This document shows positions 43,066 to 51,196 of a DNA stretch of 64,000 nucleotides, in pieces. Under the pieces are notes generated by a model, which saw only the letters and a program-made list of their open reading frames with translations, made no database searches and was not told the origin of the DNA. Numbering within the stretch: the stretch's first letter is position 1; the number at the start of each line of letters is the position of its first letter. The stretch is from Peribacillus cavernae (GTDB taxonomy: Bacteria > Bacillota > Bacilli > Bacillales > DSM-1321), in contig NZ_RYZZ01000007.1 of the NCBI RefSeq assembly GCF_003989135.1, forward strand, positions 124,001-188,000, in the 5' to 3' direction. A program made the position numbers and the translations under genes.

Positions 43066-44607
43066 TTGAGAAATCAACTCAAAGCAGGTGCGGTATTATC
43101 ATATATAGCTTTGTTTATTAGTAGTGTAATATCAATAATTTATACTCCGGTGATGTTAAATATACTTGGACAATCAGAATTTGGTTTATTTAGTTTAGCT
43201 ACCTCTACAGCAGCCTTCGTTGGAGTATTAAATTTTGGATTAGGCAATGCAGTAATTAGGTACACTGCTAAATATAAAGCTTTAAAAGATGAAGAAGGAT
43301 GCTATAATTTATACGGAATGTTTTTTATCATGTATGGTATTTTAGGAATAGTTGCACTTATAGCTGGCATTGTACTATCATTTAACTCACACATCTTATT
43401 TTCAAACTCTTTAACTGGAGATGAGATACATACACTTAAAAGTTTAATGAGGATCCTTGTTGTAAATACTTCTGTCGGAATAGGATTAGGGCTTTTCAGT
43501 GTCCTTATGTTAGCACATGAAAAATTTATTTTTTCAAAAGTGGTAGGTATATTAAGTTCTATTATTAATCCGCTTGTCATGTTACCATTTCTCGTTATGG
43601 GATATGGATCTATAGGCATGGTGGTTATTACTACCATCATTAATCTTACAACGATATTAATTAACATGATCTATTGTTTTAAAATCCTAAAAATTAAAAT
43701 TCGGTTCAAAGCCTTACAAAGAGGTTTATTCAAAGAAGTAATTATTTTTTCATCGTTAATATTTCTAAATATGATTATTGGACAGATATATTGGTCAACA
43801 GATCAAATTATTTTAGGTATGTACAGTGGAACAGTAGCAATTGCTGTTTATTCAATTGGGGTGTCTTTTTCAGGATATTTTTCCGGGTTTTCTGCAGGAA
43901 TTTCTAATGTGTTCCTAAGCAGAGTGACGACAATGGTGACAAACAAAGCAAATGATAGTGAGATTTCAGAGTTGTTTATTAGAATTGGAAGAGTTCAATT
44001 TGTAATAATATCGCTTGCTTTAAGTGGTTTCATCGTTTTTGGTCAGGAATTTATTAATTTATGGGTTGGAAGGAAGTACCATGATTCTTTTCTAATAGCC
44101 ATGCTAATACTGACTCCTATGGTAATTCCTCTAATACAAGGTATGGGTGGAGTTATCCTTCAAGCAAAAAATATGCATAAATTTAAAACAATAGTGAATT
44201 TTGCTTTAGCATTAGCGAATGTGATTCTAAGCATCATTTTTGTCCAATGGTGGGGAGCAATTGGTTGTGCCCTAGCGACTGCCATTTCATTTACGATAGG
44301 AAATATTATTATTACTAATATATATTATTGGAAAAAAATAAATATAGATATCCCTAAATTCTGGTTTAATATTTTTTGTATGAGTGCTCCTTTTTTCACA
44401 AGTGTTTTATTAGGTACAATAACAAATAAATTATTTATTGCCGATAATTGGCTTTTATTCTTCATAAAGATCTTAATGTTCATTGGTGCATATTCTATCC
44501 TAATGTGGACCACAGGGATGAATAGATATGAAAAGGACCTAGTTATCGTACCATTGAAAAGTATTATTGATAAATTCAGAAAACAAAAATTACATAAAGT
44601 GAGTTAA
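43066..44607 (+). CDS. Wzx-type polysaccharide flippase (MOP superfamily)
   Basis: A 513-residue membrane protein with about 12-14 hydrophobic helices, N-terminus LKAGAVLSYIALFISSVISI, of the RfbX/PST family. It would flip the undecaprenyl-linked repeat unit across the membrane, complementing EpsG (polymerase). TTG 43066 is preceded by AGGGAGGT at 5 bases. The gene corresponds in role, not clearly in sequence, to epsK. Confidence 0.88.
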   Translation: MRNQLKAGAVLSYIALFISSVISIIYTPVMLNILGQSEFGLFSLATSTAAFVGVLNFGLGNAVIRYTAKYKALKDEEGCYNLYGMFFIMYGILGIVALIAGIVLSFNSHILFSNSLTGDEIHTLKSLMRILVVNTSVGIGLGLFSVLMLAHEKFIFSKVVGILSSIINPLVMLPFLVMGYGSIGMVVITTIINLTTILINMIYCFKILKIKIRFKALQRGLFKEVIIFSSLIFLNMIIGQIYWSTDQIILGMYSGTVAIAVYSIGVSFSGYFSGFSAGISNVFLSRVTTMVTNKANDSEISELFIRIGRVQFVIISLALSGFIVFGQEFINLWVGRKYHDSFLIAMLILTPMVIPLIQGMGGVILQAKNMHKFKTIVNFALALANVILSIIFVQWWGAIGCALATAISFTIGNIIITNIYYWKKINIDIPKFWFNIFCMSAPFFTSVLLGTITNKLFIADNWLLFFIKILMFIGAYSILMWTTGMNRYEKDLVIVPLKSIIDKFRKQKLHKVS

Positions 44608-44636
44608 TAACAAGATAATATGTGGAGGTTATAGCT

Positions 44637-45362
44637 TTGAGACTTGCATTTATATCTGATATTCATGGTAATGCTATTGCTTTGGATGCCGTTCTAAAGG
44701 ATATAAAAGAAAAAGATGTTAACAAAATTTTCGTCCTTGGTGATTTGTGTTTTAGGGGGCCAGAACCCAAACGTGCACTTGAGTTAGTTAGATCCTTAAA
44801 TACAGAAGTTATAAAAGGGAATGCAGACGAGTGGGTTCTTAGGGGAATTGAAGAAGGCGAGGTAACCAGCAAAGCTATCGAAATGATGACCAAAGAAAGG
44901 GAATGGACTTTATCACAACTCGATGCTGAAGATATTAACTATCTTGGGAACTTGCCTACAGAAATTAACTTTGAGTATAAAGATATACAAATACATGCTT
45001 TTCATGCAACACAGAATAATTTATTTCAAGTAGTTCAACCTTTTGAAGATGATTCAGAGATCAAACAGAAATTGATGGTCAATGATGCTGCGGATATATA
45101 CATATATGGACATATCCATAAATCTTATATAAGATATGTGGATGGGAAATGTATAATAAATACTGGGAGTGTTGGTTTGCCCTTCGACGGTCTAAACCAA
45201 CCTTCATACGCTATTATTGACATCTGTGAAGACGGTATCGGTATTCAAACCTCAATTATAAGAGTTGATTATAACGCAAGTAATGCTATCAAACAGTTTA
45301 AAGATTCTGATTACCCTGATAAGGAATTAATGATAGGGATTTTGAAGAATGCAAAAATATAA
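44637..45362 (+). CDS. YfcE/MJ0936-type metallophosphoesterase
   Basis: A 241-residue calcineurin-like phosphoesterase with metal-binding motifs FISDIHGNAIALDAV, VLGDLCFRGPEP, KGNADEW and YGHIHKSYI. The start is TTG 44637 (GGAGGT 7 bases upstream) rather than GTG 44622. Role in the polysaccharide cluster unknown; it could hydrolyse a phosphodiester in the polymer pathway or a nucleotide signal. It ends the operon block before a terminator. Confidence 0.82.
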   Translation: MRLAFISDIHGNAIALDAVLKDIKEKDVNKIFVLGDLCFRGPEPKRALELVRSLNTEVIKGNADEWVLRGIEEGEVTSKAIEMMTKEREWTLSQLDAEDINYLGNLPTEINFEYKDIQIHAFHATQNNLFQVVQPFEDDSEIKQKLMVNDAADIYIYGHIHKSYIRYVDGKCIINTGSVGLPFDGLNQPSYAIIDICEDGIGIQTSIIRVDYNASNAIKQFKDSDYPDKELMIGILKNAKI

Positions 45363-45422
45363 TTATGAAAAAAATCATTGAATTTCAGTATAATATTGCT
45401 CCCTAAAAAGCCCCAATGATTT

Positions 45423-45460
45423 GTGTATCTCATTATTAAATTGAGATGCACTTTTTTATT
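45423..45460 (+). terminator. intrinsic terminator after the metallophosphoesterase
   Basis: GTGTATCTCA (45423-45432) pairs, with one wobble, with TGAGATGCAC (45442-45451), followed by six T. It probably ends the main exopolysaccharide transcript or reduces expression of the following acyltransferase gene. Confidence 0.8.
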
Positions 45461-45494
45461 TTCAAATTTCAAAGAACTATGACTGGAGGAGATC

Positions 45495-46751
45495 ATGGAG
45501 TTTTCAAAAAAAGAAATGAAAGCACTCCAAGGGGTAGCGATTTTGTTTATGCTAGCTCTTCATTTATTTGCAAGAAAAGAGGTCAACGGTCTGTATGAAA
45601 CTTTTCCAATATTTAATGGAGTACCTCTTGTTTACTATATTGGATTATTTGGAGATGCATGTGTCCCGATCTATTTGTTTGCAGGCGGTTATGGTCTTTT
45701 TATAAGTCTGGGCGGAGAAAAAAATTCGAAATTAAAGAAAAATTTAATCCGTATTTTAAAACTACTAATAAATGCCTGGATTATATTATTGCTTTTTATC
45801 GGCATTGCCTTTTTTGTGGGAAGACAAGAAGCTTTTTCAGGTGGTACTGTGGAGTTCTTTCTCAACTGCTTTTTGTTATCAAACTCATATAATGGAGCTT
45901 GGTGGTATTTGCAAACCTATACTATTCTTGTCCTTTTAGCACCAACACTGATCAGGTTAGTCAAGCGATATAATTCTTTTAATCTATTGATCATTTCCGG
46001 AATAATATATTTAGTTTCTTATGTTCAGCGTATAAAACATGTCATCGACCTTGGTGATAACACAGCCCTCATTTTGCTTGTAAATGCAACAGTACTGATT
46101 GGCACTTCACAGCTCTCTTTTATTGTAGGGTTTATTTTTGCAAAAGAGAAGGTCTATTCAAAGCTTTATAACAAGTTTCATAATATAAGATTTAAGAATT
46201 TGCTTTGTGGACTCGGCATACTCATGCTAGTTATTTTACATGCTTTATACGAATCTATGGTAATAGCTCCTCTAACTGCCATTACGTTTATATGTTTCTT
46301 TAAGCTGATGGATAAAAGGGATTGGATACAAAACATTCTTACCTTTTTGGGTAATCACTCAACAAATATTTGGTTAACACATATGTTTTTTTATATTTCA
46401 ATTTTCCCAGAATTGATCTTTGCACCTAAATATCCAATCTTGATATTTGTATGGCTACTTACAGTATGTCTCATTTCTTCATTTGTAATTAATGCTATTC
46501 ATCATCCAATCATAAAGATAATTGATCGTAAGAATCATTCATCCAACAAAAGATACAATACCGCTGATGTTCATGGCGGCACGATAAGTGGGAATTCGAT
46601 TTATACAAATATTGAAGCACGAGGGATCGATTCAAAGGATGGCGGGGTAGGTGCTCCACCATACAAAATAGAAGATAATTCTCTAGTTAATGCTAAACTT
46701 TTCTTAACAACAACAGACAGTAACACGAATCATAAAGAAAGTGTAAATTGA
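45495..46751 (+). CDS. acyltransferase family 3 membrane protein (OafA/YrhL-like)
   Basis: A 418-residue polytopic acyltransferase: N-terminal KEMKALQGVAILFMLALHLF with the conserved His, then about ten helices to residue 345. It probably O-acylates the exopolysaccharide. After the last helix (LTVCLISSFVINAI) comes a hydrophilic tail of roughly 70 residues (HHPIIKIIDRKN..., then Gly/Asn/Thr-rich) unlike the family's usual short end. ATG 45495 has CTGGAGGAG upstream. Confidence 0.85.
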   Translation: MEFSKKEMKALQGVAILFMLALHLFARKEVNGLYETFPIFNGVPLVYYIGLFGDACVPIYLFAGGYGLFISLGGEKNSKLKKNLIRILKLLINAWIILLLFIGIAFFVGRQEAFSGGTVEFFLNCFLLSNSYNGAWWYLQTYTILVLLAPTLIRLVKRYNSFNLLIISGIIYLVSYVQRIKHVIDLGDNTALILLVNATVLIGTSQLSFIVGFIFAKEKVYSKLYNKFHNIRFKNLLCGLGILMLVILHALYESMVIAPLTAITFICFFKLMDKRDWIQNILTFLGNHSTNIWLTHMFFYISIFPELIFAPKYPILIFVWLLTVCLISSFVINAIHHPIIKIIDRKNHSSNKRYNTADVHGGTISGNSIYTNIEARGIDSKDGGVGAPPYKIEDNSLVNAKLFLTTTDSNTNHKESVN

Positions 46752-46829
46752 ATTTAGATAGGAATAAAATGATAGATAAAAACTTTGCGGTCATGTAAGA
46801 CGTCTTTTTTCCAATATCAAATAATCCTG

Positions 46830-46884
46830 TTGACGTTAGTATGTATCAATGGTATATTTTACTTAGTTGTTCTTTATAAAGAAC
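46830..46884 (+). promoter_or_regulatory. lasso cluster promoter with perfect SinR-like palindrome
   Basis: TTGACG (46830-46835), 17-base spacer, TATATT (46853-46858). The perfect palindrome GTTCTTTATAAAGAAC occupies 46869-46884, at the expected transcription start. It is base-for-base the same 16-mer as in the exopolysaccharide operon promoter at 22854. Confidence 0.82.
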
Positions 46885-46942
46885 ATAAGTAAAATGAGCA
46901 TCTAGCCAATGGTTGGATCTAATTGAAAAGTTTCACAGGATC

Positions 46943-46958
46943 GTTCTTTAATAAAAAC
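46943..46958 (+). promoter_or_regulatory. degenerate SinR-like site in the lasso cyclase leader
   Basis: GTTCTTTAATAAAAAC matches the palindrome at 13 of 16 positions with one intact GTTCTTT half. It lies between the promoter and the cyclase start. Confidence 0.45.
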
Positions 46959-47019
46959 ATTATCGCAGTTCCTATTTAAGGTGCTAAATAAAATTCACTT
47001 GTTTCAAATGGGAGGACAT

Positions 47020-48954
47020 ATGAGTGCAATCGCTGGCATCTATAATTGTAATAACGAACCTATACATATAGAACATATTAATGGAATGATGGAATCCTTA
47101 CAGCATTATCCTGCTGATGATATTCAAGTGTGGCGTAAGGAAAATATCTTTCTTGGCTGCCATGCACAGTGGATCACCCCTGAATCGATTGGGGAGCAGC
47201 AGCCTTATTATGATTATGAGAGAAAGATTGTGATTACGGCTGATTCCATCATCGACAATCGGGATGAATTATTTGACAGATTGCAGATTGAACCCTCCCG
47301 AAGAAAAACAATGTCGGATAGCCAGTTGATTTTGCTTGCCTATCATAAGTGGGGAGAAGAGTCGCCAAAGCATTTAATAGGTGATTTTGCTTTCATGCTT
47401 TGGGATGAAAATAAGCAGCGGCTCTTTGGTGCTCGGGATTTCTCGGGAACTCGGACTCTCTACTATTATCATAATCAACAAAAGTTTTCCTTTAGTACAG
47501 TTATTAAACCATTGCTTTCATTGCCTTTTATTGAGAAAAGGATAAATGAACAATGGATGGCTGAGTATTTGGCGATAAATGGCATGTTTGAAACTATAGA
47601 GCCGTTTTCAACAGTTTATAAAAATATAGAACAGCTACCTCCTGCCCATACGATTTCAATCAACAACGGCAGAATATCCCTTTCAAAATATGTCAGTGTA
47701 ACGGCTGGAGAAACTCTGAAGCTAAAGTCAAATTCTGAATATGAAGAAGCGTTCCGAGACGTCTTTCGCACTGCTGTGACAGCAAGGACGCGTACGAATC
47801 GCAAAGTAGGCGCTCACTTGAGCGGAGGGCTGGATTCAGGTTCAGTTGTTAGCTTTGCTGCTAAAAGCTTACATACTCAGAGTAAACGTTTACATACATT
47901 CAGTTATGTGCCTGTAGATGATTTTCAAGATTGGACACCTAAGTACAGAATGGCTGATGAGAGACCGTATATTCAATCGACTGTGCAACATGTTGGAAAC
48001 ATTACAGATACCTATTTGGATTTTGGAGGGAAAAGTCCGCTATCAGAAGTTGACGATTGGCTTGATACATATGAGATGCCTTACAAGTTCTTTGAAAATT
48101 CCTTTTGGTTAAAAGGCGTTTATGAAAAAGCTCATGAGGAAGGGGTAGGACTCCTTTTGAATGGCGCCAGAGGTAACTGGACGATATCCTGGGGCCCGGC
48201 ATTAGACTATCAAGCCATGCTTTTAAAAAGATTGAATGTAATACGCTTTTACAGAGAATTACATCGTTACAGTAAAAATGTCGGAGTCAAAAAGTCGCGT
48301 GTCATGTCTGTAGTAGGAAGAAAGGCCTTTCCATTTTTGCACAAAACAAAGTCAATAGAACCTGATGAACAGGAAACGTTTATCAATCCAGACTTAGCTA
48401 AACGAACGGCTGTTTTCGAAAAACTCAAGGAGCACGGAGTTGATTTGCCGCTTTCTACTATCCCAAATGCCTATGAAGAAAGAAAAAAGCATTTTAAAAG
48501 TGTAACCTTTTGGAGTACAAACGGGGCGGTTGCCACGAAATTATCTTTGCGTTTTAACTTATGGAACCGTGATCCAACAAATGATCTTCGAGTCATTCGG
48601 TTTACTTTATCAGTGCCTGAAGAGCAATTTGTGCAGAATGGCCTTGATCGTTCTCTTGTACGGAGGGCAACAGAAAATTATCTGCCAGACAAAGTCAGGT
48701 TAAACCAAAAAGTCCGTGGTATTCAAGGCAGTGACGGAGTCCATCGTATGACACCAAACTGGCATATGTTTATTGATGAAATTGACCGACTGATGGCAGA
48801 TCAGGTAATGTCTGGGTTTATTAATGTTGATGTGATTAATAATGCCCGTATAAAAGTTCAAGAGGCACCACCGCCGGAATACGTATTTGACCCCGAATTT
48901 AAAATGTTAATGCGCAGCTTGATTGTTTATCGTTTTATTAAAAACTTTACTTGA
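47020..48954 (+). CDS. lasso peptide cyclase (asparagine-synthetase-like C protein)
   Basis: A 644-residue protein. The N-terminal glutamine-amidotransferase-like domain starts MSAIAGIYNCNNEPI and lacks the catalytic Cys2 of true asparagine synthetases. The C-terminal ATP-pyrophosphatase domain has the P-loop SGGLDSGS at residues 268-275. In lasso systems this enzyme adenylates the ring-closing Asp/Glu and forms the isopeptide bond. ATG 47020 with GGGAGGA is preferred over GTG 46981. It is unusual in lying upstream of its precursor gene (order C-A), with only 14 bases between. Confidence 0.92.
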   Translation: MSAIAGIYNCNNEPIHIEHINGMMESLQHYPADDIQVWRKENIFLGCHAQWITPESIGEQQPYYDYERKIVITADSIIDNRDELFDRLQIEPSRRKTMSDSQLILLAYHKWGEESPKHLIGDFAFMLWDENKQRLFGARDFSGTRTLYYYHNQQKFSFSTVIKPLLSLPFIEKRINEQWMAEYLAINGMFETIEPFSTVYKNIEQLPPAHTISINNGRISLSKYVSVTAGETLKLKSNSEYEEAFRDVFRTAVTARTRTNRKVGAHLSGGLDSGSVVSFAAKSLHTQSKRLHTFSYVPVDDFQDWTPKYRMADERPYIQSTVQHVGNITDTYLDFGGKSPLSEVDDWLDTYEMPYKFFENSFWLKGVYEKAHEEGVGLLLNGARGNWTISWGPALDYQAMLLKRLNVIRFYRELHRYSKNVGVKKSRVMSVVGRKAFPFLHKTKSIEPDEQETFINPDLAKRTAVFEKLKEHGVDLPLSTIPNAYEERKKHFKSVTFWSTNGAVATKLSLRFNLWNRDPTNDLRVIRFTLSVPEEQFVQNGLDRSLVRRATENYLPDKVRLNQKVRGIQGSDGVHRMTPNWHMFIDEIDRLMADQVMSGFINVDVINNARIKVQEAPPPEYVFDPEFKMLMRSLIVYRFIKNFT

Positions 48955-48968
48955 AGGGAGGTGAGTAT

Positions 48969-49094
48969 ATGAAAAAGGAATGGCAACGGCCAGAATTGGA
49001 AGTACTTAATATTGGTATGACAATGGGAGGACCAGGAATTAGAATTCCTGATGATTCCCAATCTGATCCTGATGAAATGATTCATCATAGTTAA
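48969..49094 (+). CDS. paeninodin-like lasso peptide precursor (precursor 2)
   Basis: A 41-residue precursor too short for routine gene finding. The leader MKKEWQRPELEVLNIGMTM has aromatic-x-x-P (W instead of the usual Y), LEVL and Thr at -2. The 22-residue core begins GGPGIRIPDDSQSDPDE and ends in His-His-Ser. Gly1 and Asp9 give a 9-residue macrolactam ring, the same spacing as in paeninodin (AGPGTSTPD). The C-terminal Ser is the expected site of the kinase encoded next. GGGAGGTGAG is the ribosome site. A terminator-like hairpin follows. Confidence 0.93.
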   Translation: MKKEWQRPELEVLNIGMTMGGPGIRIPDDSQSDPDEMIHHS

Positions 49095-49130
49095 TTAAAA
49101 GATTATTAAATTTGTTTTCTTTTATCACTG

Positions 49131-49162
49131 CCCTTACACTAGCCAATAGTATAAGGGTTTTT
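49131..49162 (+). terminator. hairpin/terminator after precursor 2
   Basis: CCCTTACACTA pairs with TAGTATAAGGG (one mismatch) around a 5-base loop, followed by five T. It would uncouple precursor and cyclase levels from the downstream genes, which have their own promoter. Confidence 0.75.
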
Positions 49163-49261
49163 AATTATAATTGTCATACGGCATTGTTTCATATAAGGAT
49201 ATGATAACAGTAGTTAACGATTTTGGAGTAAGTTAATTTGTTAGGCAGAGTCTTTTAATGA

Positions 49262-49319
49262 TTGACACTGCAGTGAAAAGATGGTAATTTTGAAATATAG
49301 ACTGTTCTTTATAAAGAAG
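49262..49319 (+). promoter_or_regulatory. promoter of the lasso K-B1-B2-N-D genes with SinR-like operator
   Basis: TTGACA (49262-49267), 17-base spacer, TAATTT (49285-49290), then GTTCTTTATAAAGAAG at 49304-49319 (15 of 16 positions). It has the same promoter-operator layout as the units at 21659 and 46830. Confidence 0.75.
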
Positions 49320-49396
49320 TGAGACTTAGAAATTGCTCCCTTTTATTTGCTACTAAAATTGAAGCAATGAAGCCTTTGGTTTTTTTTTCTATTATC

Positions 49397-49412
49397 GTTC
49401 TATATAAAGAAC
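49397..49412 (+). promoter_or_regulatory. second SinR-like operator before the lasso kinase gene
   Basis: GTTCTATATAAAGAAC matches the palindrome at 15 of 16 positions. It lies about 78 bases downstream of the promoter-proximal site and 50 bases before the kinase start. Confidence 0.65.
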
Positions 49413-49462
49413 AAAAACCATTTCTAAATCGAAAAAGGATGAAACAAACGGGGGACATTTAT

Positions 49463-50401
49463 ATGATTGCTGCTGAAAATAGGACTGTTTATAAAGCGTT
49501 CGGATTCCAAGTATTAAGTGAAATTCCTCTGCCGGAATTACCGACGTTAACAGGATTACAAAATTCTGAGGAAATTGTAGTAGAGGTAGCTGATTTAACA
49601 ACATTATGGTCTGAAACATTGACGCCAAACAAATACTTTTTTATAAAAGAAAATCTATGTTTGTTCCAAATTCCCAATGTAGCTATTTTTTTAGTTAAAG
49701 AAGGCAATAAGATAATCGTTTCTCCGATGGAGGGTTCTGCCGAGGATCAAATCCGGCTCTATATCCTTGGTACTTGTATGGGTGCCATATTGTTGCAAAG
49801 AAAAATTCTTCCCATGCATGGCAGCGCTATAGCTATAGATGGAAAGGCGTATGCGATAGTCGGGGATTCCGGTGCGGGGAAATCGACTCTTGCTTCCGCT
49901 TTTTTAAACAAAGGCTATCAGCTTATAAGTGACGATGTGATTCCTGTCACTCTATCTGAGGAAAATACTCCTCTTGTCACGCCGGCCTACCCCCAGCAAA
50001 AGCTATGGCTGGAAAGCTTAGATCAGTTTGGAATGGAATCCAATCAGTATCGCCCGATCATCGATAGAGAGACTAAGTTCGCAGTTCCGGTGGTTTCTCA
50101 ATTTGTCGAGGAACCAATGCCTCTTGCAGGTGTATGCGAACTGGTTAAGGCAGATAGCGATGAGATTGAAATTCTCCCTATCCAAAGACTGGAACGGTTT
50201 CATACGCTGTTCAACCATACCTATCGCAATTTCTTTATTGCTCAATCGGGCTTAATGGAATGGCATTTTAGTACATGTGCCAAAATGGTCAATAAAATAG
50301 AATTGTACCAATTGCGGCGGCCAATGACCCGTTTTACTGCTCACGATCTAACAGATTTAATGTTAAATATAATACAGAAGGGAGAAAAAGTAAGTGATTA
50401 A
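49463..50401 (+). CDS. HprK-like lasso peptide kinase (PadeK type)
   Basis: A 312-residue HPr-kinase-like protein with P-loop GDSGAGKS at residues 134-141, the preceding LPMHGSAI with a conserved His, and SDDVIPV at 156-162. In paeninodin-type clusters this enzyme phosphorylates the side chain of the C-terminal Ser of the precursor; precursor 2 ends in Ser. ATG 49463 (GGGGGAC upstream) gives the family length; in-frame upstream starts (49319, 49439) overlap the operators or lack a ribosome site. Confidence 0.9.
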   Translation: MIAAENRTVYKAFGFQVLSEIPLPELPTLTGLQNSEEIVVEVADLTTLWSETLTPNKYFFIKENLCLFQIPNVAIFLVKEGNKIIVSPMEGSAEDQIRLYILGTCMGAILLQRKILPMHGSAIAIDGKAYAIVGDSGAGKSTLASAFLNKGYQLISDDVIPVTLSEENTPLVTPAYPQQKLWLESLDQFGMESNQYRPIIDRETKFAVPVVSQFVEEPMPLAGVCELVKADSDEIEILPIQRLERFHTLFNHTYRNFFIAQSGLMEWHFSTCAKMVNKIELYQLRRPMTRFTAHDLTDLMLNIIQKGEKVSD

Positions 50402-50687
50402 AAATCAAAGTATTTCAGTAAAACAATTGGTTAGCCAGGGATCCGGAAACATCGTAAGCGATATGGATGGCGAAACAGTGATGTTAAGCGTTCACAATGG
50501 TAAGTACTACAATCTGGGTGAAATGGGCGGGGAAATTTGGGAAAGGATTAAGGAACCTATTTCAGTCCAAGAACTAATCACTGTACTAGGGGCTCAGTAT
50601 GATGTAGAACGGACCATGTGTGAGGAACAGGTTCTGTCCTTTTTGAGTCAATTATTAGAAGAAGGCTTAATAAAGGCAGAAGGTTAG
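50394..50687 (+). CDS. PqqD-like lasso leader-recognition protein (B1, RRE)
   Basis: A 97-residue PqqD-fold protein (SDMDGETVMLSVHNGKYYNL, then GGEIWERIKEPISVQELI), the RiPP recognition element that binds the precursor leader and presents it to the B2 protease. It starts at GTG 50394, overlapping the kinase stop, so it is translationally coupled. Confidence 0.93.
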   Translation: MIKNQSISVKQLVSQGSGNIVSDMDGETVMLSVHNGKYYNLGEMGGEIWERIKEPISVQELITVLGAQYDVERTMCEEQVLSFLSQLLEEGLIKAEG

Positions 50688-50713
50688 AAGTTTCATAGCA
50701 GATTGAAAGGAAT

Positions 50714-51196
50714 ATGAACCTTATGAACAAATTAAGAGCTTTTTTATCATTTAATTGGAAAACAAAGAGGATGTTGTTTGAGTCTTATCTTTATTTAGGA
50801 TGGGCTCGTTATTTGAAGAGCATTCCGTTTTCAAAAGTTGCACCATCTTTAGGTGATCAAATGAAGGAGACAACATTTGACTTTCATTCATCGAATAAAG
50901 AAGTCTTATCCAGTATCTCACAAACTATCCATATCATGAGCCGCTATACATTTTGGGAAAGTCAATGTCTTGTAAAAGCAATTGCGGCAATGAAAATGCT
51001 GGAGAAAAGGCAAATCGAAAGTACGCTTTATCTAGGTACTGCTAAGGATGAGACAGGGGAATTAATCGCACATGCATGGTTACGCAGTGGTCCTTTTTAT
51101 ATTACAGGGTCAGAAGGAATGAAAAAGTTCACGATAGTAGGGAAATTCGCTAAAGAAGTCTCGTATGAAAAGGTTGAAGGAGAAAGAAATGGATAA
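50714..51196 (+). CDS. lasso leader peptidase (B2, transglutaminase-like)
   Basis: A 160-residue cysteine protease of the lasso B2 family. The catalytic Cys85 is in ESQCLVKAIAA and His120 in AHAWLRSGPF. It removes the leader C-terminal to the -1 residue, in complex with B1. ATG 50714 or ATG 50723 may be the start. It overlaps the next gene by eight bases. Confidence 0.9.
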   Translation: MNLMNKLRAFLSFNWKTKRMLFESYLYLGWARYLKSIPFSKVAPSLGDQMKETTFDFHSSNKEVLSSISQTIHIMSRYTFWESQCLVKAIAAMKMLEKRQIESTLYLGTAKDETGELIAHAWLRSGPFYITGSEGMKKFTIVGKFAKEVSYEKVEGERNG

